A stretch of 64,000 nucleotides of DNA from Methanoregula sp. (GTDB taxonomy: Archaea; Halobacteriota; Methanomicrobia; Methanomicrobiales; Methanospirillaceae), in assembly GCF_023227875.1 (NCBI RefSeq), contig NZ_JALOCH010000001.1:62001-126000 (forward strand). Reading direction: 5' to 3'. Each line of letters starts with the position of its first letter. The stretch's first letter is position 1. The notes beneath the pieces were generated by a model. The model was given only the letters and a program-made list of their open reading frames with translations. It had not been told where the DNA came from and ran no database searches. Below, one piece after another: positions 34,751 to 43,284 of the stretch. A program made the position numbers and the translations under genes.

Positions 34751-35526
34751 TCCGGACGTTCAATTTTTTCAGAATGTTCCAGAAGGAACCGGTAGATCCG
34801 CTCCCCCCATGCAAGTGCTGACGGATCGCGACTGGCCACATCGTTTTTGGAATCAAAAAAACCGGTATTGTAAAACAAAGAGATTGAAAAATAAGAGTCG
34901 GTGACCGTATACGAGAACTTGAAATCCTTTTTTGTTACATAGATGCTGGTATTGTACCCAAGGAACTCCCTGACCCATCCTGGATATTTATCGTTCAGCA
35001 TCTTGAGTACGCCCGGGGTAAATACCAGCGAAGTCTCTACACCCTTCCTGGCAAGGTTCAGGAAAAAATCCGGGTACATGGGATGAACGGTATGGGACAA
35101 CCCCTTCAGGGTCTTTGCCGTGGAGATATTTTTCAGGAATGTGTTAACATCAAAGATTTCCTCATCGGAATTCTCGATAATCTTGTAATTGCCCAGACTC
35201 CTGATATCGACAAGGATATCGAGCGGCAGCACACCGATGTTATGCTCAGACCAGAATTTCATATTCTTATCAAAGATTTCCATAGTCCTGATCAGGGGCT
35301 CCATCTGGGTAGCCAGCACTTTCCCAATGGGGGTTAACGAGGATTTCCGCCCGTCCCGGTCGATAAGGTGATTCTCTTCAAGGATCTTTATCTGGGGGAG
35401 CATTCCTGTTGATGTGACGTTGAGCAGCGTCTTTATCTCATCCCATTCCCTGGGCCCGTTGTTGAGGAGGATTAGGAGCTTTCTCCGCTTATCCGATGCA
35501 GAGATAACACTAAGAAGTTCGTTCAT
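34747..35526 (-). CDS. Winged-helix regulator with FilR1/DUF1724-type domain
   Basis: A 259-residue transcription regulator. The N-terminal winged helix (about 8-75) has KRRKLLILLNNGPREWDEIK and LPQIKILEENHLIDRDG. The C-terminal domain (about 130-255) fits the FilR1 (DUF1724) sensor domain common in methanogen regulators, including one controlling filament growth in Methanosaeta. It is convergent with the UbiA-like gene, overlapping it by four bases, and in AT-richer DNA. Its target is unknown. Confidence 0.85.
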   Translation of the reverse strand: MNELLSVISASDKRRKLLILLNNGPREWDEIKTLLNVTSTGMLPQIKILEENHLIDRDGRKSSLTPIGKVLATQMEPLIRTMEIFDKNMKFWSEHNIGVLPLDILVDIRSLGNYKIIENSDEEIFDVNTFLKNISTAKTLKGLSHTVHPMYPDFFLNLARKGVETSLVFTPGVLKMLNDKYPGWVREFLGYNTSIYVTKKDFKFSYTVTDSYFSISLFYNTGFFDSKNDVASRDPSALAWGERIYRFLLEHSEKIERPD

Positions 35527-36166
35527 AACCCACCCGAATATACAATATAGAGATTGTTACTTTATAAAAAAAGCCTTCAATTTGAATCTATTATGTTTGT
35601 TTACGAATAATTCGTGGGAACGGAATGGGCTTTTTTAGATCATGACAGGTATTACCTTACCCTGTATCATGGATCCCGCTTACTCGCGAGTTCTTCTGTT
35701 GAGATGCCGAAAGCAGATGAGGGAATTGTATAAAAGAGATCGTTTTTAAGTGTGTCCCGCCGGATATCAGGATCTCGTATGAAAAAGAGGAATATAATGA
35801 GATTAAATTTTTTAATGGTCTTGAAATCGTCAGACGGATAGTAATATACTACTTCTATCCTGATCATATCACGGGATATCGATTCGCGCATGAGCATCAC
35901 ATCCCCCCTAACCGGGCCGGATCGATCACTCCCGGTATATTTACCGGGGTATTCTCCTGACGAACAAACAGAAGAGACCCGCAGGTATGATGAGTCTTCC
36001 TGTTCCTTGCACACTTTCACCAGGAGATCCCCCGGTGCTTTCTCTCTCCCTTTCTATTTTGTATGGTGATGATGAGATCTTTTTTGTGGACCTCTGCAGG
36101 ATACATCTTCAGCGATAGGGTCTTGCAATTACTCCGGCATCATCTTTCCGCGAGGCCATCCCTCCC
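35527..36166. other. 640-base AT-rich gap
   Basis: No credible complete gene is seen. A minus-strand frame at 35667-36020 is open for 117 codons but has no recognisable domain or ribosome binding site and reads through many rare-looking residues. If real it would begin near 35897. T-rich and A-rich tracts at about 35561-35590 and 35740-35830 make this the AT-richest part of the window. It may be decayed DNA next to the regulator. Confidence 0.45.
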
Positions 36167-36820
36167 TTACTGGCTTCTGCCATGAGAGGTATCCCGGTGA
36201 GCCAGTGATGTCATGAGCGCGTAAAAAAACTCCGGTTCGCGTGTTGTAAAGAGATTGTGCCACGCATCGAGCGCTGCCGGTGACATAACATCAAGTCTTC
36301 TGAAGATATGATATGCGAATTCGACTGGTGCAAGTCCGCTTGCGGTGATGAGGTTGCCATCAGTTACGGCAGGCTCGTTCACGTAGAACCGCTCGCCATG
36401 GTAGCCCGGGCAGAACATCTTCAGCGCTGCGGGATCATTGCTCGTGTGCGGACGGTCGTCCAGCAGGCCGGCATTCGCAAGGCCAAGGGTGGCACCGCAG
36501 ATCGCTGCAACTACCGCTTCGCTTGCCAGTACCTCCTTGACCTTTGCGATTACCGGGGCCTGTGCCGGGTCGAGCCAGGTATCTGCACCGGGCAGGAGGA
36601 GCAGGTCGCCGGTGCCCGGGTGAATATTTGCTATCAGTTCATCCGGCTTCAGGTGCAACCCTCCCATGGTAGTGATTGTATCCATCGTACGGCCGCACAG
36701 CCTGACATCGTACCGTAGCGATTGATCTTTCAGGTAACGGCCGGACCGGAGTTCGGCAAGGATATGGCCCGGCTCCCAGTCGGAGAGCGTATCATTGACA
36801 TAAAGGTACAGAGCTGGCAT
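36167..36820 (-). CDS. DJ-1/PfpI-family protein
   Basis: A 217-residue protein of the class I glutamine amidotransferase-like fold. The nucleophile elbow AAICGATLGLANAG places Cys108, with the conserved acidic Glu16 early in the sequence. Relatives act as proteases, glyoxalases or chaperones under stress; which applies here cannot be told. It follows the decarboxylase gene on the same strand after a 50-base gap. Confidence 0.88.
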   Translation of the reverse strand: MPALYLYVNDTLSDWEPGHILAELRSGRYLKDQSLRYDVRLCGRTMDTITTMGGLHLKPDELIANIHPGTGDLLLLPGADTWLDPAQAPVIAKVKEVLASEAVVAAICGATLGLANAGLLDDRPHTSNDPAALKMFCPGYHGERFYVNEPAVTDGNLITASGLAPVEFAYHIFRRLDVMSPAALDAWHNLFTTREPEFFYALMTSLAHRDTSHGRSQ

Positions 36821-36870
36821 GGTGATCGTGGCACTCCTTCATATTTCTCTTGCGGGAGAGCAGAAAAAAA

Positions 36871-38094
36871 TTACTTGTTGATATGCACAACTTTGGCGGG
36901 CGGGAACCCGTTGAAGTACGTGGATGAGGCATGGGAGTAGGCCCCGATGTTCTCGGAATAGACAAGGTCGCCGATATCGAGGTCCGGCAACTCTGCGGAG
37001 AGCGTGATCGTGTCGAATGCATCGCAGGTGGGCCCGAAAACTGCAGATATCTGTGTCTCCCCTTTCTTGAACGAGAGTACCGGGTAATTGATATGATCGA
37101 ATACCTGCCCTGAATAGGTGTGGTAGACCCCGTCGTTGATGTAATAGCAGGGCTTGCCGTCGCGGATCGCCTTTCCCACGACCTTGGCAACGAGCGTGCA
37201 GGTGTTTGCCACAAGGAACCTGCCAGGCTCGGCCAGGATCTGCATGTCGCTTGGGAACAGCCGCTTTATCTCGGCGTTCAGTTTCCGTGCAAGCGTCCGG
37301 ATGGACCGGATCCCCGGGTGGTACTTCACCGGGAACCCCCCTCCGATATCGAGGATCCGGATCTTCCGGCCGGTCCGTTCTTCAACTTCCTTGATGATGC
37401 TCGCCGATATCTGGAGTGCCTGCATGTAGTTCTCGAAGTTGGTACACTGGCTGCCGACATGGAAGCTCAGGCCCTCCACGACAAGCCCGTTCTCGAATGC
37501 CTCAATGATCAGGTCCACCGCTTCGCCGGGATGGGCGCCGAACTTGCTGGAGAGCTCGACCATGGAGCCGGTGTTCGGGACACGGAGACGCAGGACGAGC
37601 CCCGCATGGGGGGCATGGTCGCGGATCTTCAGGATCTCGTAGTGGTTGTCGAAGGTAACGAGCGGTTTGTACTTGTCCAGCGCCTTGAGGGTCTCGATCG
37701 GCTTGATGGTGTTGGCGTAGATAATCTTGTCCCAGATGAAGTCCTGCTGCTCCTTTTTTGGCAGGTGCTTGAAGTTCTCGTGCACGATCATGAATTCGGG
37801 CATGGATGCAACATCGAAACTGCAGCCGATGTCGTACAGGGTCTTGACGATCTCGGGATTGGAGTTGGCCTTGACCGCAAAATAGACCTGCACGTCCGGC
37901 AGGTGCTTCCGGAATTCCCGGTAATTCTGACGGATCTTTTCATGATTGATAACAAAAACAGGAGTACCCTGCTCTGCAGCAAGGTCCAGCAGGTGTCTCT
38001 TCCCGCTGTGTCCGATATGGTGGACGGGTGTGGGGGTCTCTCCAGTCCCTTTTTTCTTCCGCCGCTTTTTTGAGTCAACCGCGACTTTTGTCAT
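36871..38094 (-). CDS. Ornithine/diamino acid decarboxylase (type III PLP)
   Basis: A 407-residue alanine-racemase-fold decarboxylase. PLP Lys75 lies in YFAVKANSNP. GCSFDVAS, FHVGSQC and GPTCDAFD (catalytic Cys) follow the eukaryote-type ornithine decarboxylase pattern. About 30 basic residues precede the domain. Next to homospermidine synthase it most likely makes putrescine from ornithine. Carboxynorspermidine or lysine decarboxylase activity are alternatives. It starts 12 bases after the synthase stop. Confidence 0.85.
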   Translation of the reverse strand: MTKVAVDSKKRRKKKGTGETPTPVHHIGHSGKRHLLDLAAEQGTPVFVINHEKIRQNYREFRKHLPDVQVYFAVKANSNPEIVKTLYDIGCSFDVASMPEFMIVHENFKHLPKKEQQDFIWDKIIYANTIKPIETLKALDKYKPLVTFDNHYEILKIRDHAPHAGLVLRLRVPNTGSMVELSSKFGAHPGEAVDLIIEAFENGLVVEGLSFHVGSQCTNFENYMQALQISASIIKEVEERTGRKIRILDIGGGFPVKYHPGIRSIRTLARKLNAEIKRLFPSDMQILAEPGRFLVANTCTLVAKVVGKAIRDGKPCYYINDGVYHTYSGQVFDHINYPVLSFKKGETQISAVFGPTCDAFDTITLSAELPDLDIGDLVYSENIGAYSHASSTYFNGFPPAKVVHINK

Positions 38095-38106
38095 TATATG
38101 ATTGAT

Positions 38107-39549
38107 TTATTGCACGAATAAGAAGTTTTTGAATTGCCAGATGTCTTCGCGGTCGTAATTGTTCTCCGGGTTCTCCTTAAAGTAGACCACGCGGTTCTTC
38201 AGTGGCGTCCAGTCGGAGGGCCCCGACTTGAACTCGCCGAGGTAAGGTTTTGCAATGTCGAGCACGAACTCGTGTGGCAGGTCATCGGGAAGGCAGAAGC
38301 CCTCCTTCGGGTTCTTGATCATCCACATCACCGCGCTGACAACCCCGAGCGCGACCTGGATCGTTGTCGCGTTCTGGCCGGGTGCTAACTTCTTTGCCTC
38401 GTCAATGGTAAGGATGCTGCCGGTCCACCACGACTTGTAGGGGTGTCCCATCAGGAGCGCACCAAGGATGTCCGCTCCCGTGACGATCTCGCGGTCGCTC
38501 ATGATCCGGATCTTGGGCTGGAGCACGTAGTTCCGCGCCCTGAGCTCGTGGAGGGAAGCAATCGTTGCATCGCAGGGCATGTAGGCGTAGAGGACGGTCG
38601 GGCGGTAGATCGCTTCGCCGTCCTTCCAGACGGTCCACCGGTCCGAGATACCGAATGCCTCCCCGTGCCGGATCACCATGCCGATGATCTCCTGCTTGGG
38701 GATCCAGGACCTCACCCAGGTATTGATCCCCATCTTCGGGAGGAGGATCCCGTTCTTCGGGCCAACGGGAGGGACGATTGCCATGGGGGGGAGAGTCTTC
38801 TCGTGCGTGCCCCAGCCGATCTCGGCAGGCGCGGTACCCTCTTCCCGGAGCCCCTCTATGCACCAGGTACCGACAAACTCGCCAACTTTTTTCGGGGTGC
38901 GGGAGATCTGGGTATCGTGTTCCGAGCAGTGGATCACCTTGACACCGACTTCCATCGCCAGCTCGGCAAAATTCTGCTCGCGGATCAGTGTCCTGATACG
39001 CCCGGGGTCCTTTGCGATCTTGTCGGTAATCATCCGGTTGGCGATATCCACGAGGCCGTGTTTGGCAAAATGCGAGATGAGGCCGGGGTTGGCACCATGG
39101 TCGACAACACAGGTTGTGGCATCTTTCCAGTCTTTCGTCAGCTCGATAAGTTTCATCTGCCGGAAGTACAGGGTCTTCTCGTAGGGGGTAGCAGTCTGGG
39201 TCTCGGCATCCGGGTCCCACGCCTCGACCGAGGTGTTGGCATAGAGGACTTCGTGCTCGTGGCACCACTGGACGATCTCGCAGCAGTCGATATTCCATGC
39301 TTCATCGATCAGGAGGCTGCCGGGCGAGAGGTATTCCGCGAGGGTCTCCGCGATATTCTCCTGCGTGATCCGCTTCTTGACGAACCGCAGTCCCCCGGCA
39401 GTCCATGCCTTCAGGTCCGCCGACTTGTCCTTGAAATCGATGATCGTGATGTTCTCAAGGGGGATATTCACATGTCGGAGCAGGATCGGGAACATGCACC
39501 GGCACACGGCGCCATACCCGATGATCAGGACGTTGTTTTTGAATTCCAT
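38107..39549 (-). CDS. Homospermidine synthase
   Basis: A 480-residue NAD-dependent enzyme of the saccharopine dehydrogenase-like superfamily. The Rossmann start LIIGYGAVCRCMFPILL, the VDHGANPGLISHFAKHG segment and GWGTHEKTLPP match bacterial homospermidine synthases, which join two putrescines into sym-homospermidine. GGAGG lies nine bases ahead of the ATG. With the downstream decarboxylase it forms a compact polyamine pathway, rarely noted in archaea and probably of bacterial origin. Confidence 0.9.
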   Translation of the reverse strand: MEFKNNVLIIGYGAVCRCMFPILLRHVNIPLENITIIDFKDKSADLKAWTAGGLRFVKKRITQENIAETLAEYLSPGSLLIDEAWNIDCCEIVQWCHEHEVLYANTSVEAWDPDAETQTATPYEKTLYFRQMKLIELTKDWKDATTCVVDHGANPGLISHFAKHGLVDIANRMITDKIAKDPGRIRTLIREQNFAELAMEVGVKVIHCSEHDTQISRTPKKVGEFVGTWCIEGLREEGTAPAEIGWGTHEKTLPPMAIVPPVGPKNGILLPKMGINTWVRSWIPKQEIIGMVIRHGEAFGISDRWTVWKDGEAIYRPTVLYAYMPCDATIASLHELRARNYVLQPKIRIMSDREIVTGADILGALLMGHPYKSWWTGSILTIDEAKKLAPGQNATTIQVALGVVSAVMWMIKNPKEGFCLPDDLPHEFVLDIAKPYLGEFKSGPSDWTPLKNRVVYFKENPENNYDREDIWQFKNFLFVQ

Positions 39550-39851
39550 CTCAACCCTCCCGGCTCTCTTTGATATCGATGAGCCTGTCTATGTGTATGT
39601 CCCCGTTCTTTAATAACTTCATGAAGACGGATGTCATCCCTGAATATGGGAAAAATCCCTTATTCAAAAATGGTCCTGGAGACGACACCGGATCAAGGGT
39701 GGCCAGCGATGCCTGAGGGAGCTTGTCCATGCCCCGTCGCCCGCACAATGATGTATTTATTGTGGTGGAGAACATACATATCCGGAGCACAACACTCATC
39801 GAATCAAATATTTTTACGGGGTGACGGATTTTGGCAGATAAAAATACACCA
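39550..39851. other. Gap between polyamine and prefoldin genes with two promoters
   Basis: No gene is supported. The minus strand reads TTATTAAAG at about 39607-39616, a TATA box well placed for the homospermidine synthase start at 39549. The plus strand has AAATATTTTTA at 39806-39816 ahead of the prefoldin gene. Confidence 0.45.
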
Positions 39852-40283
39852 ATGGACCAGCGCGAACTGATGACCCTCCAGAACTACCTGCAGGAGTACG
39901 GGCAGCAGGCTGAAATCTTTGTCAACCAGTTGCAGCTGCTGGAGAATGGGAGACTGGAGGCGCACGCCGCAATCGAGTCACTCGAAGAGATGCTCACAAC
40001 GGAAAACGGTACCGTGCTCCTCCAGATAGGCGGCGGGGCCAGTGTCCGGGCAAAAGTCATGGAGCCGGAGAAAGTCCTCCTTGCGATCGGTTCGGAGGTC
40101 GTTGTCGAGCGTTCCAACAAGGATGCAGTCGAGTTTTTAAAAGAACGGATCATCGAGATGGAGGCCTCGCAGAAGAAGGTGGCCGATGCGCTCGACCGTC
40201 TCCGGGCCCAGATGAACGAGATCAATAAGCGGATCGAGTCGGGATACCAGCAGGCAATGGCATCCGGACAGAATCCCGGTTAA
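39852..40283 (+). CDS. pfdA: Prefoldin alpha subunit
   Basis: A 143-residue coiled-coil protein: helices at about 1-50 and 90-140 flank a beta hairpin (VLLQIGGGASVRAKV, then VLLAIGSEVVVE). Two alpha and four beta subunits form the jellyfish-like chaperone that passes chains to the thermosome. The ATG at 39852 is used; an in-frame TTG at 39831 would add seven residues. It is followed by ftsY after 17 bases, resuming the core cluster broken after rplX. Confidence 0.93.
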   Translation: MDQRELMTLQNYLQEYGQQAEIFVNQLQLLENGRLEAHAAIESLEEMLTTENGTVLLQIGGGASVRAKVMEPEKVLLAIGSEVVVERSNKDAVEFLKERIIEMEASQKKVADALDRLRAQMNEINKRIESGYQQAMASGQNPG

Positions 40284-40300
40284 GCGGAGTCATTGTATCC

Positions 40301-41368
40301 ATGTTCGGGGGACTGCGGGAGAAACTGAAGGCGGCACGGGACCGGCTCGGCGGCAGCATCGAGGCAGCAGCAGCCAGGGCGGAGCCAGTGGAGGAGACCG
40401 TTCCGGCAGCAGCTGCTCCCGCAACCCAGCCGGTCTCTGATCCGGGCCCGGCGACCGCAACGACCGCCCCGGCTTCCCCGTCATTTGTCCAGAAGGTCAA
40501 GACCCTCATTATCGAGCGGGAACTGATCGTCTCCGAGAAAGACCTTGATGATGCCCTCTCCGAACTGGAGATGACACTTCTCGAGAGCGATGTCGCCCTT
40601 CCTGCCACGGATGCGATCATCGGCAGCGTGGAGAAGAACCTTGTCGGCAGACACCGGAAGATCGGGGAATCCGTCGACGACCTCGTAGTACATGCCCTGA
40701 AGACGGCCCTGCTGGACGTGCTGGGCAACGGTTTTGATCTCAGGGAATACATAACGAAGCACGACCGGCCGGTGAAGATCCTCTTTACCGGTGTGAACGG
40801 TACCGGAAAGACCACGACCGTTGCAAAGATCGGTGCATACCTCAAGAAGGAGGGGTTCACGGTCGTGATCGGTGCCGGCGACACATACCGGGCCGGTGCA
40901 ATCGAGCAGATCGCCGTTCATGCCGAACGCATCGGGATCCGGGTCATCCAGCACCAGGAGGGAGCCGACCCCTCGGCCGTGCTGTTCGATGCAGTGGAGT
41001 ATGCCCGTTCGCACAAGATCGATGTGGTCCTTGCCGATACGGCAGGGCGGTTCCATAACAAGGCGAACCTGATGAGCCAGCTCGAGAAGATAAAGCGGGT
41101 CATGAAGCCCGACCTCGTGGTATATGTCGACGAAGCCGTGGCCGGTAATGATGCCGTGACCCGGGCCTTTGAGTTTGACAAAACCGTAGGGGCGGATGCA
41201 GTTGTTCTGACAAAGGCCGACATGGACTCGCGGGGTGGCGCCGCAATCTCGATTGCCCACACGATCGGAAAACCGCTGATGTTCCTCGGTGTCGGGCAGG
41301 CATATGAGGATATCCTGCCATTCGAACCCGCAAAAGTCGTCGACGAATTGCTGGATGGGGGTGCGTGA
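40301..41368 (+). CDS. ftsY: Signal recognition particle receptor FtsY
   Basis: A 355-residue SRP GTPase. A short Ala/Pro-rich acidic region (about 20-60) precedes the N domain and the G domain: GVNGTGKT (164-171), DTAGR near 244 and TKADMD near 300. It docks the ribosome-SRP complex at the membrane. The stop TGA shares bases with the srp54 ATG. Confidence 0.96.
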   Translation: MFGGLREKLKAARDRLGGSIEAAAARAEPVEETVPAAAAPATQPVSDPGPATATTAPASPSFVQKVKTLIIERELIVSEKDLDDALSELEMTLLESDVALPATDAIIGSVEKNLVGRHRKIGESVDDLVVHALKTALLDVLGNGFDLREYITKHDRPVKILFTGVNGTGKTTTVAKIGAYLKKEGFTVVIGAGDTYRAGAIEQIAVHAERIGIRVIQHQEGADPSAVLFDAVEYARSHKIDVVLADTAGRFHNKANLMSQLEKIKRVMKPDLVVYVDEAVAGNDAVTRAFEFDKTVGADAVVLTKADMDSRGGAAISIAHTIGKPLMFLGVGQAYEDILPFEPAKVVDELLDGGA

Positions 41369-42693
41369 TGCTCGACGGACTTTCGACATCCCTCAAGGAT
41401 GCACTCAAGAAACTGGCCGGCAAGACCGTGGTCGACAAGGCAGCTGTCGACGAGCTGGTGAAAGACCTCCAGCGGGCGCTCATCTCATCGGATGTCAACG
41501 TCAAGCTCGTGATGGAGCTCAGCAAGGCGATCCGCACCCGCTCGCTTGAGGAGGAGCCGCCCAAGGGCATGAACGTCCGCGAGCACGTGCTCCGCATCGT
41601 GTACCAGGAGCTCGTCCGCCTTGTCTGGGCCTCGACCGAGGTCCGGCTCGAACCCCAGACGATCCTCATGGCCGGCCTGCAGGGAAGCGGCAAGACCACG
41701 ACAACGGCGAAGCTCGCCCGCTACTTCCAGAAGAAGGGCATGAAAGTCGGGGTGATCTGTGCCGATACGTTCCGGCCCGGTGCCTTCGACCAGATCTCTA
41801 CGCTCTGTGCGAAGATCAATGTCCCCTGCTTTGGCAATGCGCAGGAGAAGGATGCCCTGAAGCTCACCCGCGAGGGTCTTGCATCTCTGAAGGAGCAGGA
41901 ACTGATCATCGTGGATACCCAGGGCCGCCACGCGCTTGAAGCCGATCTCATCAGGGAGATCATCGACCTCAATGTGCTGACGAAAGCGACCCACCGCTGG
42001 CTCGTGATCGATGCGGCGCTGGGCCAGCAGGCAAGCGAGCAGGCACGGCGGTTCCACGAAGCGATCGGGATCGACGGGGTCATCATCACGAAGATGGACG
42101 GCACCGCAAAAGGTGGCGGTGCCATGTCGGCTGTTGCCGAGACGAAGAGCGGTATCGCCTTCATCGGGAGCGGCGAGACGATCGAGGACCTCGAACGGTT
42201 TGACCCCGACGGGTTCATCTCCCGTCTCCTCGGCATGGGGGACTTAAAGGCGCTTGTCGAGCGGGCGAACGAGACCCTCACCCCGGATGACGTGGATGTC
42301 AATGCGATGATGAAGGGGAAGTTCACCCTCCGCGATATGTACAAGCAGCTCGAGGCCCTGAACAAGATGGGCCCCTTAAAACAGATCATGGGCATGCTCC
42401 CGCTTGGGAACATGCAGCTGCCCGAAGGCGTGTATGACGTCACCAGCACGAAGATGGTCCGGTACCGGATCATCATGGACTCGATGAACCCGGCCGAGCT
42501 TGATGAACCCTCGCTCATCAACAGCTCCCGCATGCAGCGGATCGCCCACGGGGCCGGGGCAACCCCCGACGAGGTCCGGGAACTGCTCAAGTACTACAAG
42601 ATGATGCAGCGGACCCTCAAGGGCCTCAAGGGCAGCGGCGGCGGAAAGTTCAACATGCAGCGCCTGATGAAACGGTTCTCCGGGATGCAGTGA
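41368..42693 (+). CDS. srp54: Signal recognition particle protein SRP54
   Basis: A 441-residue SRP GTPase: N domain 1-90, G1 GLQGSGKT (103-110), G domain to about 300, then a methionine-rich M domain (about 300-441) that binds 7S RNA and signal peptides. One odd point: the G3 box reads DTQGRH (183-188), where DTAGRH is usual; the base reading is CAG at this codon. The start overlaps ftsY. No 7S RNA gene was recognised nearby. Confidence 0.96.
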   Translation: MLDGLSTSLKDALKKLAGKTVVDKAAVDELVKDLQRALISSDVNVKLVMELSKAIRTRSLEEEPPKGMNVREHVLRIVYQELVRLVWASTEVRLEPQTILMAGLQGSGKTTTTAKLARYFQKKGMKVGVICADTFRPGAFDQISTLCAKINVPCFGNAQEKDALKLTREGLASLKEQELIIVDTQGRHALEADLIREIIDLNVLTKATHRWLVIDAALGQQASEQARRFHEAIGIDGVIITKMDGTAKGGGAMSAVAETKSGIAFIGSGETIEDLERFDPDGFISRLLGMGDLKALVERANETLTPDDVDVNAMMKGKFTLRDMYKQLEALNKMGPLKQIMGMLPLGNMQLPEGVYDVTSTKMVRYRIIMDSMNPAELDEPSLINSSRMQRIAHGAGATPDEVRELLKYYKMMQRTLKGLKGSGGGKFNMQRLMKRFSGMQ

Positions 42694-42705
42694 GATCTTC
42701 GTGCA

Positions 42706-43284
42706 ATGACTTCTTTTGCGATTGTCGGGCACCTTGCCCGGACGGACGGGAGTTTCTCACTCAACGACCTGCCGGGAAGCGGCGGAAGGATGGATATCCT
42801 CTGCCGGTGCGTGAACGCATCGCTCTTTCTCTCGCACGACTTAAGAAGGGACGTGGACTGTTACCTCGTCCTGCTGGGGGCCCCATCGGGGCCGAAGACC
42901 GTGAAGTTTTCGGGGGAATCCGTCCGCTCGCTCTCGCCCGACGAACGGAGTGCGGGTGCCCTGATCAAGAAGGTGATCGACATCCCCTGCGGCAGCGAGT
43001 TCCGCGAGGCGGCGGACGGTGTCTCCATCCGAAAGGGCGGCCTTGAACGGCTGATTTCGGACCTGCAATTTGCCGTCCTTGATGAGACGGGTAATGATAT
43101 CCGGAAGGAACAGGACCTGCCCGGGGCATATCTCCTGTCCGATCACATGAACTTCACGGACGCGGAGAATGAACAGATCCGTGAATGCCCGAGATATTCG
43201 GTGGGGCCAAAGTGCCTGCATGCGGATCATACGATAACTGTATTGCACAATGAACTGGACCGGAGGACACGTGGATGGAGATGA
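42706..43284 (+). CDS. trmY: tRNA (pseudouridine54-N1)-methyltransferase TrmY
   Basis: A 192-residue SPOUT-fold enzyme: FAIVGHLARTDGSFSLNDLPGSGGRMDIL at the start and a C-terminal knot region with GAYLLSDHMNFTDAE and YSVGPKCLHADHT. It methylates pseudouridine 54 of tRNA to m1-Psi. Its stop overlaps the start of pus10, whose product makes the substrate base. Confidence 0.93.
   Translation: MTSFAIVGHLARTDGSFSLNDLPGSGGRMDILCRCVNASLFLSHDLRRDVDCYLVLLGAPSGPKTVKFSGESVRSLSPDERSAGALIKKVIDIPCGSEFREAADGVSIRKGGLERLISDLQFAVLDETGNDIRKEQDLPGAYLLSDHMNFTDAENEQIRECPRYSVGPKCLHADHTITVLHNELDRRTRGWR

Noticed and set aside
35667..36020. 117-codon minus-strand frame in the AT-rich gap
   Set aside because: No ribosome binding site, no domain and unusual composition; open frames of this size occur by chance here.
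39551..39637. 28-codon leader frame ahead of homospermidine synthase
   Set aside because: The likely TATA box at 39607-39616 would place transcription start downstream of its ATG, so the frame would not be transcribed.
42694..42705. SRP 7S RNA near srp54
   Set aside because: The gap after srp54 is only 12 bases and no 7S-like structure is seen elsewhere in the cluster.
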